NCBI GenBank assembly: GCA_044351265.1
Contig: JBILGC010000009.1
Location: forward strand, 1-55,062
Direction of reading: 5' to 3'
Source: JAJTFA01 sp044351265
Lineage (GTDB): Bacteria; Bacteroidota; Bacteroidia; UKL13-3
DNA: 55,062 nt
Shown: positions 14,532-22,936 of the stretch, piece by piece
Position numbering within the stretch: the first letter of the stretch is position 1
How the letters are laid out: each line of letters opens with the position of its first letter
Translations under genes and position numbers: made by a program
The notes under the pieces: model-generated
The model's input: the letters and a program-made list of their open reading frames with translations, nothing else
Database searches by the model: none
What the model was told of the DNA's origin: nothing

Positions 14532-16574
14532 TTATTTTCTTGGAGGAGGTTGGTTACCTTTTTGTTGGGGTTTAACCTGGGTTTTGTCCTCAGATTTTTT
14601 CATTTCTTCTTTATTCTTTGGAACATAATCGTTTCCTAATAGTCTAATGGTTGTTCTTCTATTCATTTGGTGCTCTTCTTCTGAACAGACGCGTTTCACA
14701 TATCGGCCTTCACATTCGCAATCATTCACAAGTTGAGACTCGCCATAACCAGCGGCCACCAGACGCTCTTTATCAATACCACGGCTCACTATATAGGCAA
14801 CAGCGGAGTCGGCACGTCTTTGTGAGAGATCTTTGTTATACAATGAGTCTGAACGACAATCGGTATGTGAACCCAACTCTAAACGAATCTTAGGATATCT
14901 GTTGAGGAGATAAACAACCGTATCAAGAATAATTGCGGCATCTGCCCTGATATTGGCTTTATCTAAATCGTAGTAAACACCTTCTACCTCAAATGCTTTT
15001 TCATAATCAAACGGATCGAGTTCAAGGTCCTGAACCAAATCAGTTGAAACCTCTAAGCCGCGTGTGGTTTGTCCATAAATTTTACTATCGTAATAGTCTT
15101 CATGCGCACCAAACAATTCATAATCGGTTTTTGGCTTTAAAGTAATTTTATAGAAACCCTTAGCATCAGTTTTAATAACCAATTTACCGGAATCAGTGCT
15201 GTTGGTAATGGTTAGAACTGTACTTGCAAGCAATTCCTTTGTTTTTAAGTCTCTGGCAACTCCACTCAGGGTGAAAATCAATGGATTCATCCGGAAGCGA
15301 TAAATATCATCCTGGCCTTTTCCGCCTTCGCGGTTAGAAGTAAAATATCCACTTTCTTTGGTTTTATCAAGAATTAAGGAGAAGTCGTCACCACCTGAGT
15401 TTATTGGAGATTTCATATTAATTGGGGTAGACCAATCTGTGCCTTCTCCCTTAGAGAAAAATATATCTACTCCACCAAGGCCAACGTGACCATTTGATGA
15501 GAAGTAGAGCGTACCATCCTCATGCATGTAAGGAAACATTTCATCTCCCTCTGTATTAATTGTAGGACCAAGATTTACCGGATCTCCCCAAGATTTACCT
15601 TTTTTAGAATATGTAACCATCCAAATATCTTTTCCGCCTTCACCGCCCGGCATGTCTGAAGTAAAGTATAAAGTTTGGCCATCTTTACTCAGGTATGGAT
15701 GACCGCAGGTAAAAGAATCGGTGCTAAATGAGAGAGGTTCGGGGATACTCCATTCAGAGCCTTGACCTGTTGAGGTATAAATACGGCAGTTTTTACCTTT
15801 ACCATTATTATCATAATTACATTTGGTGAGGTAGGCTACCGTAAATTTCGAGTCGAATGCAATTGTTCCATCATTTAATTTACCATTCAAATTCTCTTTA
15901 TCGGCCAATAGAGGCAATTCGTATTTAATATTATCAGGGTTCTTTTTGTCTATTTTAAATTTAATATTGTAAAGGTCGGTGTACCCATTTCCGGTCCAAC
16001 CATACATGGCTTTGCCTACGCCATTCTCGCGGTCTGAAGTAAAAAATAACTGGTCTTTTTTATACCACATCGGAGCAAAATCACTCCATTTACTGTTAAT
16101 AGCTTTTACGTTTTCAATTACGTAACGTGTTTTTTCGTTCTTCCATTTCAGTGCTTGCTCACAGCCTTTTATTTCTTCATCCGCACGGGCATCGGCAGGC
16201 ATCAGCTTTTTATAGTTATTGAATTCAACTATGGCTTCAGTAAATTTCTGATTGGCTTTAAGAGATTGCCCAAGACGCATCAATGCTTCAGTATTTTTAG
16301 GATCGGCCTTCACTGTTTTTCTAAACCAGTTTTCGGCATTCTTCATATCGTTTGACAATCTGTAGCATTCAGCAGTTTTAAAACAAGCCTCATTTTTTTC
16401 TTCCTTGTTTTTCGTTTTGCTGTAAACTGCCTTATAGTTCTCTCCCGCAGTAAAAAACTCTTTTTTAGCAAAAGCTTCGCGCGCAGCGGCCATGCTTCCT
16501 TTACCGGGTTTGCAAGATTGAGTAAGTGAGGCCGAAATAAAAATGGCCAGTAAAAAGTAGTAAGCTCTTTTCAT
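14532..16574 (-). CDS. OmpA-family lipoprotein with TPR and PD40 propeller (PorE-like)
   Basis: 680 residues with the same plan as the downstream paralogue. A lipoprotein signal (lipobox LTQSC, Cys about residue 21) is followed by TPR helices (about 25-130), a PD40 propeller (about 150-430; GHPYLSKDGQTLYFTSDMPG), a carboxypeptidase-regulatory-like fold and an OmpA domain (about 545-660; LELGSHTDCRSDSLYNKDLS, NRRTTIRLL). A charged tail rich in Lys and Gln (KKSEDKTQVKPQQKG) ends the protein. The lipid anchor, TPR, propeller and OmpA combination is that of P. gingivalis PorE, which links the T9SS to peptidoglycan. Because the neighbourhood is rich in T9SS cargo, this copy is the better PorE candidate of the two. 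That remains an inference. Confidence 0.85.
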   Translation of the reverse strand: MKRAYYFLLAIFISASLTQSCKPGKGSMAAAREAFAKKEFFTAGENYKAVYSKTKNKEEKNEACFKTAECYRLSNDMKNAENWFRKTVKADPKNTEALMRLGQSLKANQKFTEAIVEFNNYKKLMPADARADEEIKGCEQALKWKNEKTRYVIENVKAINSKWSDFAPMWYKKDQLFFTSDRENGVGKAMYGWTGNGYTDLYNIKFKIDKKNPDNIKYELPLLADKENLNGKLNDGTIAFDSKFTVAYLTKCNYDNNGKGKNCRIYTSTGQGSEWSIPEPLSFSTDSFTCGHPYLSKDGQTLYFTSDMPGGEGGKDIWMVTYSKKGKSWGDPVNLGPTINTEGDEMFPYMHEDGTLYFSSNGHVGLGGVDIFFSKGEGTDWSTPINMKSPINSGGDDFSLILDKTKESGYFTSNREGGKGQDDIYRFRMNPLIFTLSGVARDLKTKELLASTVLTITNSTDSGKLVIKTDAKGFYKITLKPKTDYELFGAHEDYYDSKIYGQTTRGLEVSTDLVQDLELDPFDYEKAFEVEGVYYDLDKANIRADAAIILDTVVYLLNRYPKIRLELGSHTDCRSDSLYNKDLSQRRADSAVAYIVSRGIDKERLVAAGYGESQLVNDCECEGRYVKRVCSEEEHQMNRRTTIRLLGNDYVPKNKEEMKKSEDKTQVKPQQKGNQPPPRK

Positions 16575-16623
16575 GGATGTGGTCCTAAATTATTGCTCTA
16601 AAAAACAAGTATACACTTTTTTT

Positions 16624-18813
16624 TTATTTAACGAACAATAATTCACGATATTTTGGCAATTTCCACAGTTCATCTTCTATTATAAACTCCAGAGCATCAC
16701 TGCTTTTGCGTATTTCATCAAATAAAGGTTTTACTTTATGACAATAGGAAAGAGCTCTTTTGTGCGTATTTTCAATATGATGCGCCTTATTGTTTTCAGC
16801 TATCATCTTTTCTACGTTCTCACGTATGTGTTTTACGTATTTCGAAATCTCTTCAATAAACTTCAGCTGTGCTTCAAATGAGGTTTTAGGAAGCCCTATT
16901 GATTTGAGTGAGGCTACATTGTCTGATAATTTTTGCTGGTAGGTTAATGCTGCAGGTATCACATGTGAAATTGCCAATTGTGCAAGTACCTTAGCTTCAA
17001 TATCAATTTTCTTCACATAATCTTCCTGCATAATCTCGTAGCGTGCATCCAGTTCTCTTTCATCAAAAACATCATTATTGCTGAATAGAGCTTTTGACTG
17101 CGGTGTAATATAGGCATTTAATGCCTCAGGCGTTGTTTTAATATTGCTTAAGCCACGTTTCTTCGCTTCTTTGACCCACTCTTCGCTATAGCCATTGCCT
17201 TCAAACAAAATATTCTTGGATGCTTTGTAGTAAGATTTAAGTATTTCAACAATGGCATCTTCTTTTTTCTTACCCTTTTTAATCATAGCATCAGTCTCTG
17301 CCTTAAACTTTTTTAACTGCTGAGCCATAATGGTATTGAGCACAATCATTGCGTTGGCGCAGTTGGCAGATGAACCTACCGCACGGAATTCAAACTTATT
17401 TCCGGTAAATGCAAACGGAGAGGTACGGTTACGGTCTGTATTATCAAGCAATATTTCAGGAATTTTCTTTACATCAATAGAAGTTTTAGAAGATGTCTTT
17501 ACTGCGCCTTTAGGTTTTGCCGAAACAAGATCATCAAGCACACTTGTTAATTGTGTTCCAATAAAAACAGACATGATGGCCGGAGGCGCTTCATTTGCGC
17601 CAAGCCTATGATCGTTTGAAGGAGTTGCTATACTGGCACGTAGAAGATCGGCATGGTCATGCACAGCCTTAATAACATTGATAAAGAATGTGAGGAATTG
17701 TAAATTGGTATGAGGCGTTTTTCCCGGAGCTAACAAGTTTACACCAGTATTTGTAATAAGACTCCAGTTATTATGTTTGCCACTACCATTCACACCGGCA
17801 AAAGGTTTTTCATGCAATAGTACTTTGAAACCATGACGCTGGGCAACCTTCTCCATTAAATCCATTAGTAACTGGTTGTGATCTATTGCAAGATTCACTT
17901 CTTCAAAGTTTGGAGCACACTCATATTGAGACGGAGCCACTTCATTATGGCGCGTTTTTAAAGGTATTCCTAATTTATAACATTCTATTTCCAGGTCAAC
18001 CATAAAATCATGTACGCGCGGAGGTATGGAACCAAAGTAGTGATCTTCCAATTGCTGGCCTTTTTCAGGAGCATGGCCAAGAAGTGTTCTTCCGGTTAGC
18101 ATTAAGTCAGGCCTCGCATTAACCATTGCTTCGTCAACCAAAAAATATTCCTGCTCAATTCCCAAAGATGCCATTGCTTTGGTAACTTGTTTGTCAAAAT
18201 AGCTGGCGCATACATCTACTACCGCATGCTCAACAGCATGCAATGCTTTTAATAAAGGGGCTTTATAATCAAGTGCCTCTCCTGTATAAGATACAAAAAT
18301 GGTAGGGATGCAGAGCGTATTGCCATTTAATCCTTCCATAATAAATGCAGGTGATGAAGGGTCCCAAGCGGTATAACCCCTTGCTTCAAAAGTATTGCGC
18401 AAACCACCATGCGGAAAACTTGATGCATCAGGCTCCTGCTGAACCAGCGCACTGCCGGCAAACTTTTCTATAGAACGGCCATCTTCTGTGGGTTCAAAAA
18501 AAGCATCGTGCTTCTCTGCAGTAGAGCCGGTTAGTGGCTGAAACCAGTGTGTGTAATGAGTAACATTGTAGCTCATGGCCCAACTTTTCATTCCTGCGGC
18601 AACCTGATTGGCTACCTTTCTATCAATTTTTTCACCATGTTTAATGGCTTGCATAACCGCCTCGTAAGCTTCCTTATCAAGAAAGTTTTTCATGGCAGCA
18701 TCATTAAATACGCGGGAGTTATAGTAATCAGAAACTTTAAATGATGGAGGATTAACCTTTACACTGGTGCGACCCAAAACGGTTTCCAATGCTTTAAAAC
18801 GAAGTGTTGACAT
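16624..18813 (-). CDS. glnN: Glutamine synthetase type III
   Basis: Makes glutamine from glutamate, ammonia and ATP; the main ammonium-assimilating enzyme in many Bacteroidota. 729 residues is the characteristic size of the GSIII family, far larger than GSI. It opens with RFKALETVLGRTSVKVN and contains the GSIII-type motifs RTSPFAFTGNKFEFR (about residues 460-475) and GSGKHNNWSL, which carry metal- and nucleotide-binding residues. The long C-terminal helical part ends ELWKLPKYRELLFVK. It is transcribed alone: the gene downstream belongs to the OmpA pair and the gene upstream is divergent. No PII gene is near. Confidence 0.95.
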   Translation of the reverse strand: MSTLRFKALETVLGRTSVKVNPPSFKVSDYYNSRVFNDAAMKNFLDKEAYEAVMQAIKHGEKIDRKVANQVAAGMKSWAMSYNVTHYTHWFQPLTGSTAEKHDAFFEPTEDGRSIEKFAGSALVQQEPDASSFPHGGLRNTFEARGYTAWDPSSPAFIMEGLNGNTLCIPTIFVSYTGEALDYKAPLLKALHAVEHAVVDVCASYFDKQVTKAMASLGIEQEYFLVDEAMVNARPDLMLTGRTLLGHAPEKGQQLEDHYFGSIPPRVHDFMVDLEIECYKLGIPLKTRHNEVAPSQYECAPNFEEVNLAIDHNQLLMDLMEKVAQRHGFKVLLHEKPFAGVNGSGKHNNWSLITNTGVNLLAPGKTPHTNLQFLTFFINVIKAVHDHADLLRASIATPSNDHRLGANEAPPAIMSVFIGTQLTSVLDDLVSAKPKGAVKTSSKTSIDVKKIPEILLDNTDRNRTSPFAFTGNKFEFRAVGSSANCANAMIVLNTIMAQQLKKFKAETDAMIKKGKKKEDAIVEILKSYYKASKNILFEGNGYSEEWVKEAKKRGLSNIKTTPEALNAYITPQSKALFSNNDVFDERELDARYEIMQEDYVKKIDIEAKVLAQLAISHVIPAALTYQQKLSDNVASLKSIGLPKTSFEAQLKFIEEISKYVKHIRENVEKMIAENNKAHHIENTHKRALSYCHKVKPLFDEIRKSSDALEFIIEDELWKLPKYRELLFVK

Positions 18814-18973
18814 TGTATAATTTTTAATTAGTTAGACTTTACTGAAATTGAATGGGAGGTGTTTAAAACGAAGCGAAAATAATTCAAGGTGGTTTCTGAT
18901 TTTTGAACATATCAGACACATCAGGCTAATATGCTGATTGGCAAGTATAAAATTTGTCGTATAGCATAAAAAT

Positions 18974-19051
18974 ATGCAATATAATACATGAATAATTAAT
19001 ATAAATGTAAAAATAGTCTTTTATTTTTAAATTATGTGTAATATATTGCAT
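18974..19051. promoter_or_regulatory. Paired inverted operator sites upstream of the HipB-like gene
   Basis: ATGCAATATAATACATGAAT (18974-18993) reappears inverted at 19031-19051 (on the minus strand ATGCAATATATTACACATAA). The sites are about 57 bases apart centre to centre, and the second ends 3 bases before the HipB-like start codon. This is the arrangement expected for an autorepressor that binds both sites. Which protein binds is inferred. Confidence 0.6.
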
Positions 19052-19053
19052 TT

Positions 19054-19254
19054 ATGAGTTTGGAAGATTTGGCATTTGTTATTCGCAGAAAACGTGAGGT
19101 AATGCAGCTAACCCAACGAGAGCTTGCTGAGCGCAGTGGTATACACTTGCGCAGCATCAATAATCTGGAGAGTGCAAAAGGTAATCCTTCTTGGGATACG
19201 GTGGTTAAGCTTTCAGATGTATTGAAGCTTGAAATTGTTGTAAGGCCTCAGTAA
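19054..19254 (+). CDS. HipB-like helix-turn-helix transcriptional regulator
   Basis: A 66-residue XRE-family DNA-binding protein. The helix-turn-helix spans about residues 15-45 (MQLTQRELAERSGIHLRSIN), followed by SWDTVVKLSDVLKLEIVV, a C-terminal pattern common in HipB antitoxins and short XRE repressors. In HipAB systems HipB represses the operon and neutralises the kinase toxin HipA. No hipA follows here; downstream lie a structured intergenic element and tRNA-Ser. It is therefore an orphan regulator, perhaps domesticated. Two inverted copies of an AT-rich site lie in its upstream region and suggest autoregulation. Confidence 0.8.
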   Translation: MSLEDLAFVIRRKREVMQLTQRELAERSGIHLRSINNLESAKGNPSWDTVVKLSDVLKLEIVVRPQ

Positions 19255-19398
19255 TCGTTACTTTTTCTTTTAATCAACAGATAGACTGCTAAGGTAATTC
19301 TTGCTTTCTCTTGTAAGCAGGCTCGCTTTATTTATTTCATAAGGTTTTAACGTAAATTGGATTCGATTGATTCTCTCGTTATTAAGGAGGGAAGCTTC

Positions 19399-19510
19399 AA
19401 CCCAATCCCGTTCGCCTATGGCGAACCGAATTTTTTATATCCTCCGGTCTTTCAGGCAAGCCTGAGACCTGCGGCTATAAAAAATCCCGGGCAAAGCCCG
19501 GGATTGGGTT
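19399..19510. repeat. Cloverleaf-like inverted-repeat element abutting tRNA-Ser
   Basis: A 112-base element with four stems. Outer stem: AACCCAAT (19399-19406) with ATTGGGTT (19503-19510). First arm: GTTCGCC/GGCGAAC (19410-19426). Middle stem: ATTTTTTATA (19430-19439) with TATAAAAAAT (19476-19485), capped by a hairpin TCAGGC/GCCTGA (19452-19465). Third arm: CCCGGGC/GCCCGGG (19486-19502). The third arm also works as an intrinsic terminator for the minus-strand tRNA. The outer stem ends on the last base of the tRNA-Ser CCA. The element encodes no protein. Confidence 0.65.
19478..19505 (-). terminator. Terminator of tRNA-Ser
   Basis: On the minus strand AATCCCGGGC, loop TTT and GCCCGGGATT are followed by a run of six Ts. 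It begins 5 bases after the tRNA 3' end. Confidence 0.8.
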
Positions 19511-19599
19511 GGCGGAGAAGGAGGGATTCGAACCCTCGATACCGGTTAAGGTATACACACTTTCCAGGCGTGCCAGTTCAACCACTCCTGCACTTCTCC
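19510..19599 (-). tRNA. tRNA-Ser (anticodon GGA)
   Basis: Acceptor stem GGAGAAG pairs with CTTCTCC, followed by discriminator G and an encoded CCA. The anticodon loop is CTGGAAA (anticodon GGA). A long variable arm, typical of class II tRNAs, precedes the T-arm (GGGTTCGAATCCC). Total length 90 bases. Confidence 0.95.
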
Positions 19600-19615
19600 T
19601 TTTAAATTAGGCCTG

Positions 19616-19623
19616 CAAAAGTA
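19616..19623 (-). promoter_or_regulatory. -7 promoter element of tRNA-Ser
   Basis: The minus strand reads TACTTTTG, matching TAnnTTTG, 17 bases before the tRNA 5' end. No clear TTTG is found at the -33 position. Confidence 0.5.
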
Positions 19624-19681
19624 GCAGATTTTTCTGAATTAAGGCATTCTCAAAAATTACTATAACTTTGCTGCGCTTTAT

Positions 19682-20032
19682 ATGCAAATCGAAGTACTTA
19701 AATCTAAAATACATAGAGCCAAACTAACCCAAACGGAGTTGCACTATGTGGGAAGCATTACTATTGATGAGTCTTTAATGGAGGCTGCCAATATCATTGA
19801 AAATGAAAAAGTTCAGGTTGTAAATGTAAATAACGGTGAGCGTTTGGAAACCTACGTGATAAAAGGAGAGCGCCATTCCGGTGTTATCTGCCTCAATGGT
19901 CCTGCGGCCCGTAAAGGTTTTGTTGGTGATTACCTCATCATTATTTCCTATGCACACATGGATTTTGAAGAGGCAAAAAGACATCAACCCATTGCTGTTT
20001 ATCCCGATTCCAATAATAAACTTCCTGCTTGA
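19682..20032 (+). CDS. panD: Aspartate 1-decarboxylase
   Basis: Makes beta-alanine from aspartate for pantothenate and coenzyme A synthesis. The 116-residue proenzyme carries the self-cleavage site Gly24-Ser25 in HYVGSITIDESLM; Ser25 becomes the pyruvoyl cofactor. Further family signatures are NGERLETYVIKGERHSG and NGPAARKGFVGD. A TAACTTTG promoter-like element (19663-19670) lies just upstream. The stop codon overlaps the TTG start of the next gene (TTGA), so translation of the two is probably coupled. The panD, flippase-like, rfaE2 order recurs in Bacteroidota. Confidence 0.95.
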   Translation: MQIEVLKSKIHRAKLTQTELHYVGSITIDESLMEAANIIENEKVQVVNVNNGERLETYVIKGERHSGVICLNGPAARKGFVGDYLIIISYAHMDFEEAKRHQPIAVYPDSNNKLPA

Positions 20033-21036
20033 GTATTAAGCTTAAACAAGCCTTAAGATTTGTTTTCTTTCTTGGCCTTGGAATAGGCCTGCTTTATCTT
20101 GCTTTTGTTAACCTTAATCTCGATTACAATAAGGTAATGGCCGGTTTTAAAAGTGCCAATTACTTTTGGATTGGTGCTGCCTTGCTCATCTCACTCACAA
20201 GCCATTGGTTCAGAGCCCTGCGTTGGAATCAAATACTAGAGCCTTTGGGTAAAAAACCTACAGCCTTACAGTCGTTTAATGCGGTAATGATTGGCTACTT
20301 GTTCAATTTCGCTATACCTCGCATGGGAGAAGTAAGCAGGTGCGGTATATTGTATAGAACCAATCGCATACCCGTTAATCAATCACTTGGAACGGTAGTA
20401 GTTGAACGTGTGTTTGACATGCTGATTCTGCTTTTGTTAACAATCATTGTATTATTGCTTCAGTTTGATACGCTTTATGTTTTTTTTAATGATACATTCA
20501 TTGCGCCCATAGCTCAAAAATTAGGAAGCAGCTATGGCTTTATGTTTATGTGGCTTATGCTTGCCTTGCTTCTCATAGCTTTTATATCATACAAATTTAG
20601 AAATAAACTATCAGAGAGCGCCCTTGTTTCTAAGTTTAGCGTTTTATTAGAAGGTTTTGCATCAGGCTTTAAAAGTGTATTTAGTTTAAAGCAGCCTTTA
20701 CTTTTCTTCTTATATACCTTCATTATCTGGATACTTTATTTTCTTAATACATGGTGCTACCTCATGGCTTTTGATGGAACGGCAGGTGTTGGCCTGGCAG
20801 CTGCACTCAGCATTTTGGTGGTTGGCACTTTCGGATTTGCTGCCCCGGTTTCCGGTGGTATTGGTGCCTATCATATTTTTGTAGCAAAAGGACTCGCATT
20901 ATATGGTGTTTCTTCGCTAAATGGCGGTGTTTTTGGCTTTGTATCGCATGGCCTTCAAATGCTTATGATATTAATCGTTGGAGGTATTTCACTTATTCTT
21001 ACTATCATTGAAGAAAGAAAAAGAAACGTAGCATAG
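20029..21036 (+). CDS. Lysylphosphatidylglycerol synthase-type flippase-like membrane protein
   Basis: A 335-residue integral membrane protein with about eight transmembrane helices, of the family that includes the membrane half of MprF (UPF0104 / LPG_synthase_TM). Signatures visible are HWFRALRWNQIL and PRMGEVSRCGILYR, both common to the family. The soluble lysyl-transferase domain of MprF is missing, so a role in lipid flipping or envelope lipid transport is inferred rather than lysyl transfer. The start is TTG at 20029, overlapping the panD stop by four bases. rfaE2 follows after one base, so panD, this gene and rfaE2 form an operon. Confidence 0.85.
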   Translation: MSIKLKQALRFVFFLGLGIGLLYLAFVNLNLDYNKVMAGFKSANYFWIGAALLISLTSHWFRALRWNQILEPLGKKPTALQSFNAVMIGYLFNFAIPRMGEVSRCGILYRTNRIPVNQSLGTVVVERVFDMLILLLLTIIVLLLQFDTLYVFFNDTFIAPIAQKLGSSYGFMFMWLMLALLLIAFISYKFRNKLSESALVSKFSVLLEGFASGFKSVFSLKQPLLFFLYTFIIWILYFLNTWCYLMAFDGTAGVGLAAALSILVVGTFGFAAPVSGGIGAYHIFVAKGLALYGVSSLNGGVFGFVSHGLQMLMILIVGGISLILTIIEERKRNVA

Positions 21037-21037
21037 C

Positions 21038-21532
21038 ATGGGCATTCATCAGCAAATTACTGATAAGATTTGTGCAGACGCACTGCAATTGGAAGCCAAA
21101 TTAAAGGCTTGGCATAAAAACGGTGAACAGGTTGTATTTACCAACGGATGCTTTGATATTCTACATCTCGGACATGCAGACTACCTTGCTAAGGCAGCCG
21201 ATTTAGGCAGCAAACTGATTGTAGCTGTGAATACTGATGCTTCCGTAAGGAAACTGAAAGGCGAAACACGTCCTATTCAGGATGAACAATCGCGCTTGTT
21301 TATTCTTGCTTCTCTGGCTTGTGTTGATGCTGTGATATTATTTGATGAAGATACACCTTACGAATTGATTCAAAAAGTACAGCCCGATATTTTGGTGAAG
21401 GGGAGTGATTATTCTCCGGAAAATATTGTGGGCTATGATATTGTGACTGCAAAAGGAGGAAAGGTTAAAACAATAGATTTTATGCCGGGTTACTCAACTT
21501 CACTTATAGAAAAGAAAATAAAACAAGCCTAA
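21038..21532 (+). CDS. rfaE2: D-glycero-beta-D-manno-heptose 1-phosphate adenylyltransferase
   Basis: Activates heptose 1-phosphate with ATP to ADP-heptose for lipopolysaccharide or surface-glycan synthesis. The 164-residue protein is the nucleotidyltransferase half of HldE as a stand-alone enzyme. The cytidylyltransferase motif is NGCFDILHLGHADYL (HxGH as HLGH), with KGSDYSPENIVG further on. The kinase half is not adjacent. The phosphatase of the same pathway (gmhB) lies in this window at 47138-47632. Confidence 0.92.
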   Translation: MGIHQQITDKICADALQLEAKLKAWHKNGEQVVFTNGCFDILHLGHADYLAKAADLGSKLIVAVNTDASVRKLKGETRPIQDEQSRLFILASLACVDAVILFDEDTPYELIQKVQPDILVKGSDYSPENIVGYDIVTAKGGKVKTIDFMPGYSTSLIEKKIKQA

Positions 21533-21553
21533 TGATTGCTTGTTATTCTTCTC

Positions 21554-22867
21554 ATGACAAATAATACTGCATGTGCCGCTTTCTGGTTCAGAAGAGATTT
21601 GCGCTTGCATGATAATGCAGGTCTATACTATGCACTAAAAAGCGGCTTAAAGGTTATTCCGGTTTTTATTTTTGATCCGCTTATTTTAAATAAGCTAGAG
21701 GATAGGGATGATGCGAGGGTAACTTTTATACACCAACAGCTCTCTGAAATAAAGCAGAAACTTATTTCACTAGGAAGTGATTTGGTTGTATGCTATGACA
21801 GCCCTGTAAATGCATGGAAACAGCTTATAAAGCAATACAATATCAAACAAGTATTTGTAAATAGGGATTATGAACCTTATGCCAAACAAAGAGATGAAGA
21901 AGTTGCACAACTTTTAAATGAGCATCAAATTAATTTTAATACAAGCAAGGATCAGTGCATTTTTGAATGGAACGAAATTTTAAAAGATGATGGCAAACCA
22001 TATACCATATTCACACCATACTCAAAAAAATGGAAAGCGCGATTAACGGATGTGCAGTTGCATGAATATGCATCAGAAGAATTAACCGGAAACTATTTCC
22101 AGTTGGCTTCTCCCCGGCCAATGATTACTCTTGCAACAATGAATTTCAAGGCAAGCAGTATGGTTTTCCCTCCAAAAGAAACCACCTCAGGGGTTATAAA
22201 AAACTATGATAAGACAAGAAACTTTCCTGCCATAGTCGGTACATCACGCCTCGGAATTCACTACAGATTCGGCACCATCAGTATACGGGATAAGGCAAAG
22301 AAGGCGCTTGCTTTAAACGAAACATATTTAAACGAATTAATCTGGCGCGATTTCTACATGATGATTTTGGCGCACTTTCCGCAGGTGGCTCAACATGCAT
22401 TCAAACCGCAGTATGACAGGATACAATGGAGAAATAATGAAACTGAATTTAATGCATGGTGTGAAGGCAAAACTGGTTATCCCATTGTAGATGCCGGTAT
22501 GCGCGAGCTAAATACAACAGGGTATATGCATAACCGTGTTCGTATGATAGTAGCAAGTTTCTTAACCAAGCATTTGCTTATAGACTGGCGTTGGGGTGAA
22601 GCCTACTTTGCAAAAAAATTGCTCGATTTTGATTTAAGCGCCAATAATGGAGGCTGGCAGTGGGCTGCTGGCTGTGGCACCGATGCGGCACCTTATTTCA
22701 GGGTTTTTAACCCAAGTTTGCAAACTCAAAAGTTTGATCCTGATTTAGATTATGTTAAAAAGTGGGTTCCGGAGTATGAGACATCTGTTTATCCAAGTCC
22801 AATTGTAAAGCATGAAGAGGCTAGAATCCGGTGCCTAAGTGTCTATAAAACTGCACTACAAACCTAA
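21554..22867 (+). CDS. phrB: Deoxyribodipyrimidine photolyase
   Basis: A light-driven flavoprotein that repairs pyrimidine dimers, of the photolyase/cryptochrome family. From ATG 21554 the protein has 437 residues. The antenna-binding alpha/beta domain opens with FWFRRDLRLHDNAGL, and the FAD domain shows TGYPIVDAGMRELNTTGYMH, NRVRMIVASFLTKHLLIDWR and DLSANNGGWQWAAGCGTDAA, the Asn-Trp-rich flavin pocket expected of class I CPD photolyases. A TTG six codons earlier is less likely as the start. It is the last gene of the panD run, 21 bases after rfaE2. Confidence 0.9.
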   Translation: MTNNTACAAFWFRRDLRLHDNAGLYYALKSGLKVIPVFIFDPLILNKLEDRDDARVTFIHQQLSEIKQKLISLGSDLVVCYDSPVNAWKQLIKQYNIKQVFVNRDYEPYAKQRDEEVAQLLNEHQINFNTSKDQCIFEWNEILKDDGKPYTIFTPYSKKWKARLTDVQLHEYASEELTGNYFQLASPRPMITLATMNFKASSMVFPPKETTSGVIKNYDKTRNFPAIVGTSRLGIHYRFGTISIRDKAKKALALNETYLNELIWRDFYMMILAHFPQVAQHAFKPQYDRIQWRNNETEFNAWCEGKTGYPIVDAGMRELNTTGYMHNRVRMIVASFLTKHLLIDWRWGEAYFAKKLLDFDLSANNGGWQWAAGCGTDAAPYFRVFNPSLQTQKFDPDLDYVKKWVPEYETSVYPSPIVKHEEARIRCLSVYKTALQT

Positions 22868-22936
22868 TTTGTGGTTAAGCTTAATTTAATAGGAAGGTGT
22901 ATTAATTAGCTTTGTAAGAATTAAACTGCACTTCTT

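Noticed and set aside
19357..19605. Plus-strand open frame of 82 codons over tRNA-Ser
   Set aside because: The translation RRRRDSNPRYRLRYTHFPG is antisense tRNA-Ser plus the cloverleaf element, not a protein.
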